33,888 nt of DNA from contig CAXTMS010000012.1 in assembly GCA_964245345.1 (NCBI GenBank), forward strand, positions 1 through 33,888, in the 5' to 3' direction. The stretch is from Lichenicola sp964245345 (GTDB lineage: Bacteria; Pseudomonadota; Alphaproteobacteria; Acetobacterales; Acetobacteraceae). Under the pieces are notes generated by a model that worked only from the letters and a program-made list of their open reading frames with translations, was not told the origin of the DNA and did not search any database. Position 1 is the first letter of the stretch. Each line of letters opens with the position of its first letter. Shown here in pieces: positions 32,109 through 33,888 of the stretch. Made by a program: the position numbers and the translations under genes.

Positions 32109-33888
32109 ATGCCTCGCCTGCCCTTCGTCCTCCTCTGACTGGTCGTCCACTCCGCTCGCATCAGCGTCGCCTGCTGGGCCTCGTGCAGGCCATCGCCGAC
32201 GGCCAGACCGATGCCCGCGACATCCTGGCTGCCGTCACGCCTGGCGGCGGCAAGTCGCTGCTGCCGGTACTGGCGGCCCACACCTTGATCGGCGCCGGCT
32301 TGGTCGAACGCATCTGCTGGGTGGTGCCGCGCGACAGCCTGCGTCTGCAGGCCGAGGAAGCGTTCGCCGATCCCACCTGGCGGCAGGCGCTCGGCCACGC
32401 GTTGTCGGTGCGCGCCGCCGACAACGCGCCCGACCCCAGCCGCGGCCTCGCCGGCTACGTCACCACCTATCAGGGCGTCGCCGCAGCACCCGACCTGCAC
32501 CTGCGCGAGTTCACGCGTCACCGCACCCTGCTGGTGGTGGACGAGGTGCACCACCTGCCGGCTCTCGGCGAGGTGGATCCGGTCGCCGCCCAGCAGGCCG
32601 AGCAGCTGGGCGAGGACCAGAGCAGCGCCTGGTCGGCTGCCCTGCTGCCGCTGCTGGAGTGCGCCTGCGTGCGTCTGCTGCTGTCCGGCACGCTGGAACG
32701 GGCGGACGGCAAGGGCATCCTGTGGCTGCCCTACCGCACCGGGCCGAGGGCGCGCACGCGGGAGGTCGAGCTCGACGCGCCGGGCTGGGCGGTGATCGGC
32801 TATTCCCGCGCCGAGGCCCTGCGCGAGCGAGCGGTGCTGCCGGTGACGTTCGGTGCGCTCGACGGCGAGGCCAGCTGGCAGGACGAGACCGGCATCGCCC
32901 TCGGGCCGCACCGGCTGGCCGGCGGCCACCCGGACGAGACCACCCGCCCTGCCCTGTTCACCGCGCTCCGCACCGGCTTCGCCGAGGCGCTGCTGCGGGA
33001 AGCGTTCGTCGCCATCCGCGACCTGCGTGCCCGTCGCCGGCAGGCAAAGGGATTGGCGCCCGGCGCCACGGCCCAGGGTCTCGGCAAGCTGCTGGTGGTG
33101 GCGCCCGATCAGGTGGCGGCCAGGCACTACCTGGAGGTCCTGCGCAGCTGGATCCCCCGGGCCCAGGCAGGCGACGCAGCGCAGCTCGCAACCTCCGACA
33201 CGCCGCGTGCGCACGAGGTGCTGGCGGCGTTCCGGCTCAGGCCGGAGCCGTCGATCCTGGTCACGGTGGCGATGGCTTACGAGGGGCTGGATGCGCCGGA
33301 GGTCGCCGTGGTGGCGGCGCTGACCCACATCCGCTCGCGGCCGTGGCTGGAGCAGATGGTGGCGCGCGCCACGCGGGTGGATCCCAGGGCCGGTCCCTAC
33401 GAGGCGCAGCGGGCGCTGGTGTTCCATCCCGACGACCCGCTGTTCGCTCAGTTCCGCCGGCGCATGGAGCTCGAGCAGGGCACGCTGGCGCGTCGCCCAA
33501 AGCCCCGGCGGCCGCAGACCAGCCTGCCGTCGTGGCTGCTGGACCAGCTCGGGACCCCGAAGCCCGGCATCGTGCCGTTGTCGTCGAACGCCCTGGCCTT
33601 GCGATACGACACGCTCCGGCCTGGCCCTGAGCTGGCGCTGCGCCGACCGGAACAGGAGGACGCGCAGTGTGAGCTGCTGGACCCACCCTCGGTGCTGGAG
33701 CGCCGGCTGCGGATCCGGCTGGGCGAGATGGTGTCGCGGCAGGCGGTGGAGGACGAGGCGGGGCATGCCGGGCTCAAGGGCCGTCTGGCCGGTCCGGGCC
33801 TGGCGCACCGCTACAACGCGGTGCTGAAGCGGATCAGCGGCAACAAGAGCCGGGCGCAGATGACGCTGGCGGAGCTGGAAGCGGCGGC
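32109..33888 (+). CDS. Superfamily 2 (DEAD/DEAH-type) helicase, 3' partial, apparent frameshift near start
   Basis: A helicase-like ATPase open from 32057 to the window end in one frame. Visible motifs are RSHQRRLLGLVQAI (Q-like), VTPGGGKSLLPVL (Walker A, near 32234-32270), VTTYQG (motif Ia/Ib), LVVDEVHHLPAL (Walker B, DEVH), LLLSGTLER (motif III), VTVAMAYEGLDAPEVAVVA (motif V) and LEQMVARATRVDP (motif VI). In this frame there is no ATG before the Q-like motif. An ATG at 32109 with AGGA upstream encodes MPRLPFVLL and then stops at TGA. One extra C in the CCTCCTC run (about 32128-32135) would join it as MPRLPFVLPLTGRPLRSHQ. So there is a one-base deletion, a sequencing error or an alternative start such as CTG. 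The C-terminal part is cut by the window end. DNA or RNA substrate is unknown. Confidence 0.82.

Noticed and set aside
31997..33808. Long minus-strand open frame (603 codons) opposite the helicase
   Set aside because: It is Arg/Gln/His-rich, matches no family and is the antisense shadow of a frame with clear helicase motifs.

Overview
The window is GC-rich DNA from a proteobacterium, most likely an alphaproteobacterium. The gene content fits a member or relative of the Acetobacteraceae/Rhodospirillales: IclR and LysR regulators, periplasmic-binding-protein sugar ABC systems, hydantoinase A/B genes and IS6-type insertion-sequence relicts. That placement is inference; no rRNA or tRNA gene is present to test it. 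A 100-N scaffold gap (5793-5892) interrupts the sequence, so genes on its two sides may not be true neighbours.

Left part (1-8.4 kb): the last codons of a probable outer-membrane beta-barrel protein and about 0.9 kb without a convincing gene. An exported S46 dipeptidyl-peptidase follows, convergent with a LysR regulator co-transcribed with a TDT/TehA-type transporter. Next come a small DUF442 phosphatase/sulfurtransferase-like protein, the scaffold gap, and a GH31 alpha-glucosidase whose 3' end is lost in the gap.

Middle part (8.4-13.9 kb): a decayed IS3-family transposase tail, then three polytopic membrane proteins. One is a GT22 (PIG-B/ALG-like) mannosyltransferase, one resembles GT87, and one is an unassigned multi-span protein. 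A frameshifted N-terminal relict of an IS6-type transposase follows.

Catabolic island (14.0-30.7 kb): the most interesting region. A leftward set encodes an L-arabinonate-type IlvD/Edd dehydratase, an AraD1/GguC (FAH-fold) protein, hydantoinase/oxoprolinase subunits A and B, and an M24 metallopeptidase. A rightward set encodes an IclR regulator and then a tightly coupled operon: sugar-binding protein, GMC (FAD) oxidoreductase, Gfo/Idh/MocA oxidoreductase, ABC ATPase and two permeases. A near-consensus sigma-70 promoter and a 17-bp inverted repeat lie between the dehydratase and the regulator. A second 17-bp repeat of the same design lies upstream of the transport operon, so the IclR protein probably controls both arms. 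I read the island as uptake and oxidative breakdown of a sugar or sugar acid, probably one carrying an amide, lactam or ureide group, because HyuAB and M24 enzymes often act on C-N bonds. The exact substrate cannot be read from sequence. The IS6-type relicts at the two ends are a left half and a right half of the same transposase type in opposite orientation, which suggests acquisition or rearrangement.

Right end (30.7-33.9 kb): the second IS6-type relict, a small basic AT-hook/coiled-coil protein, and a superfamily 2 helicase. The helicase runs off the window and appears to carry a one-base frameshift near its N-terminus.
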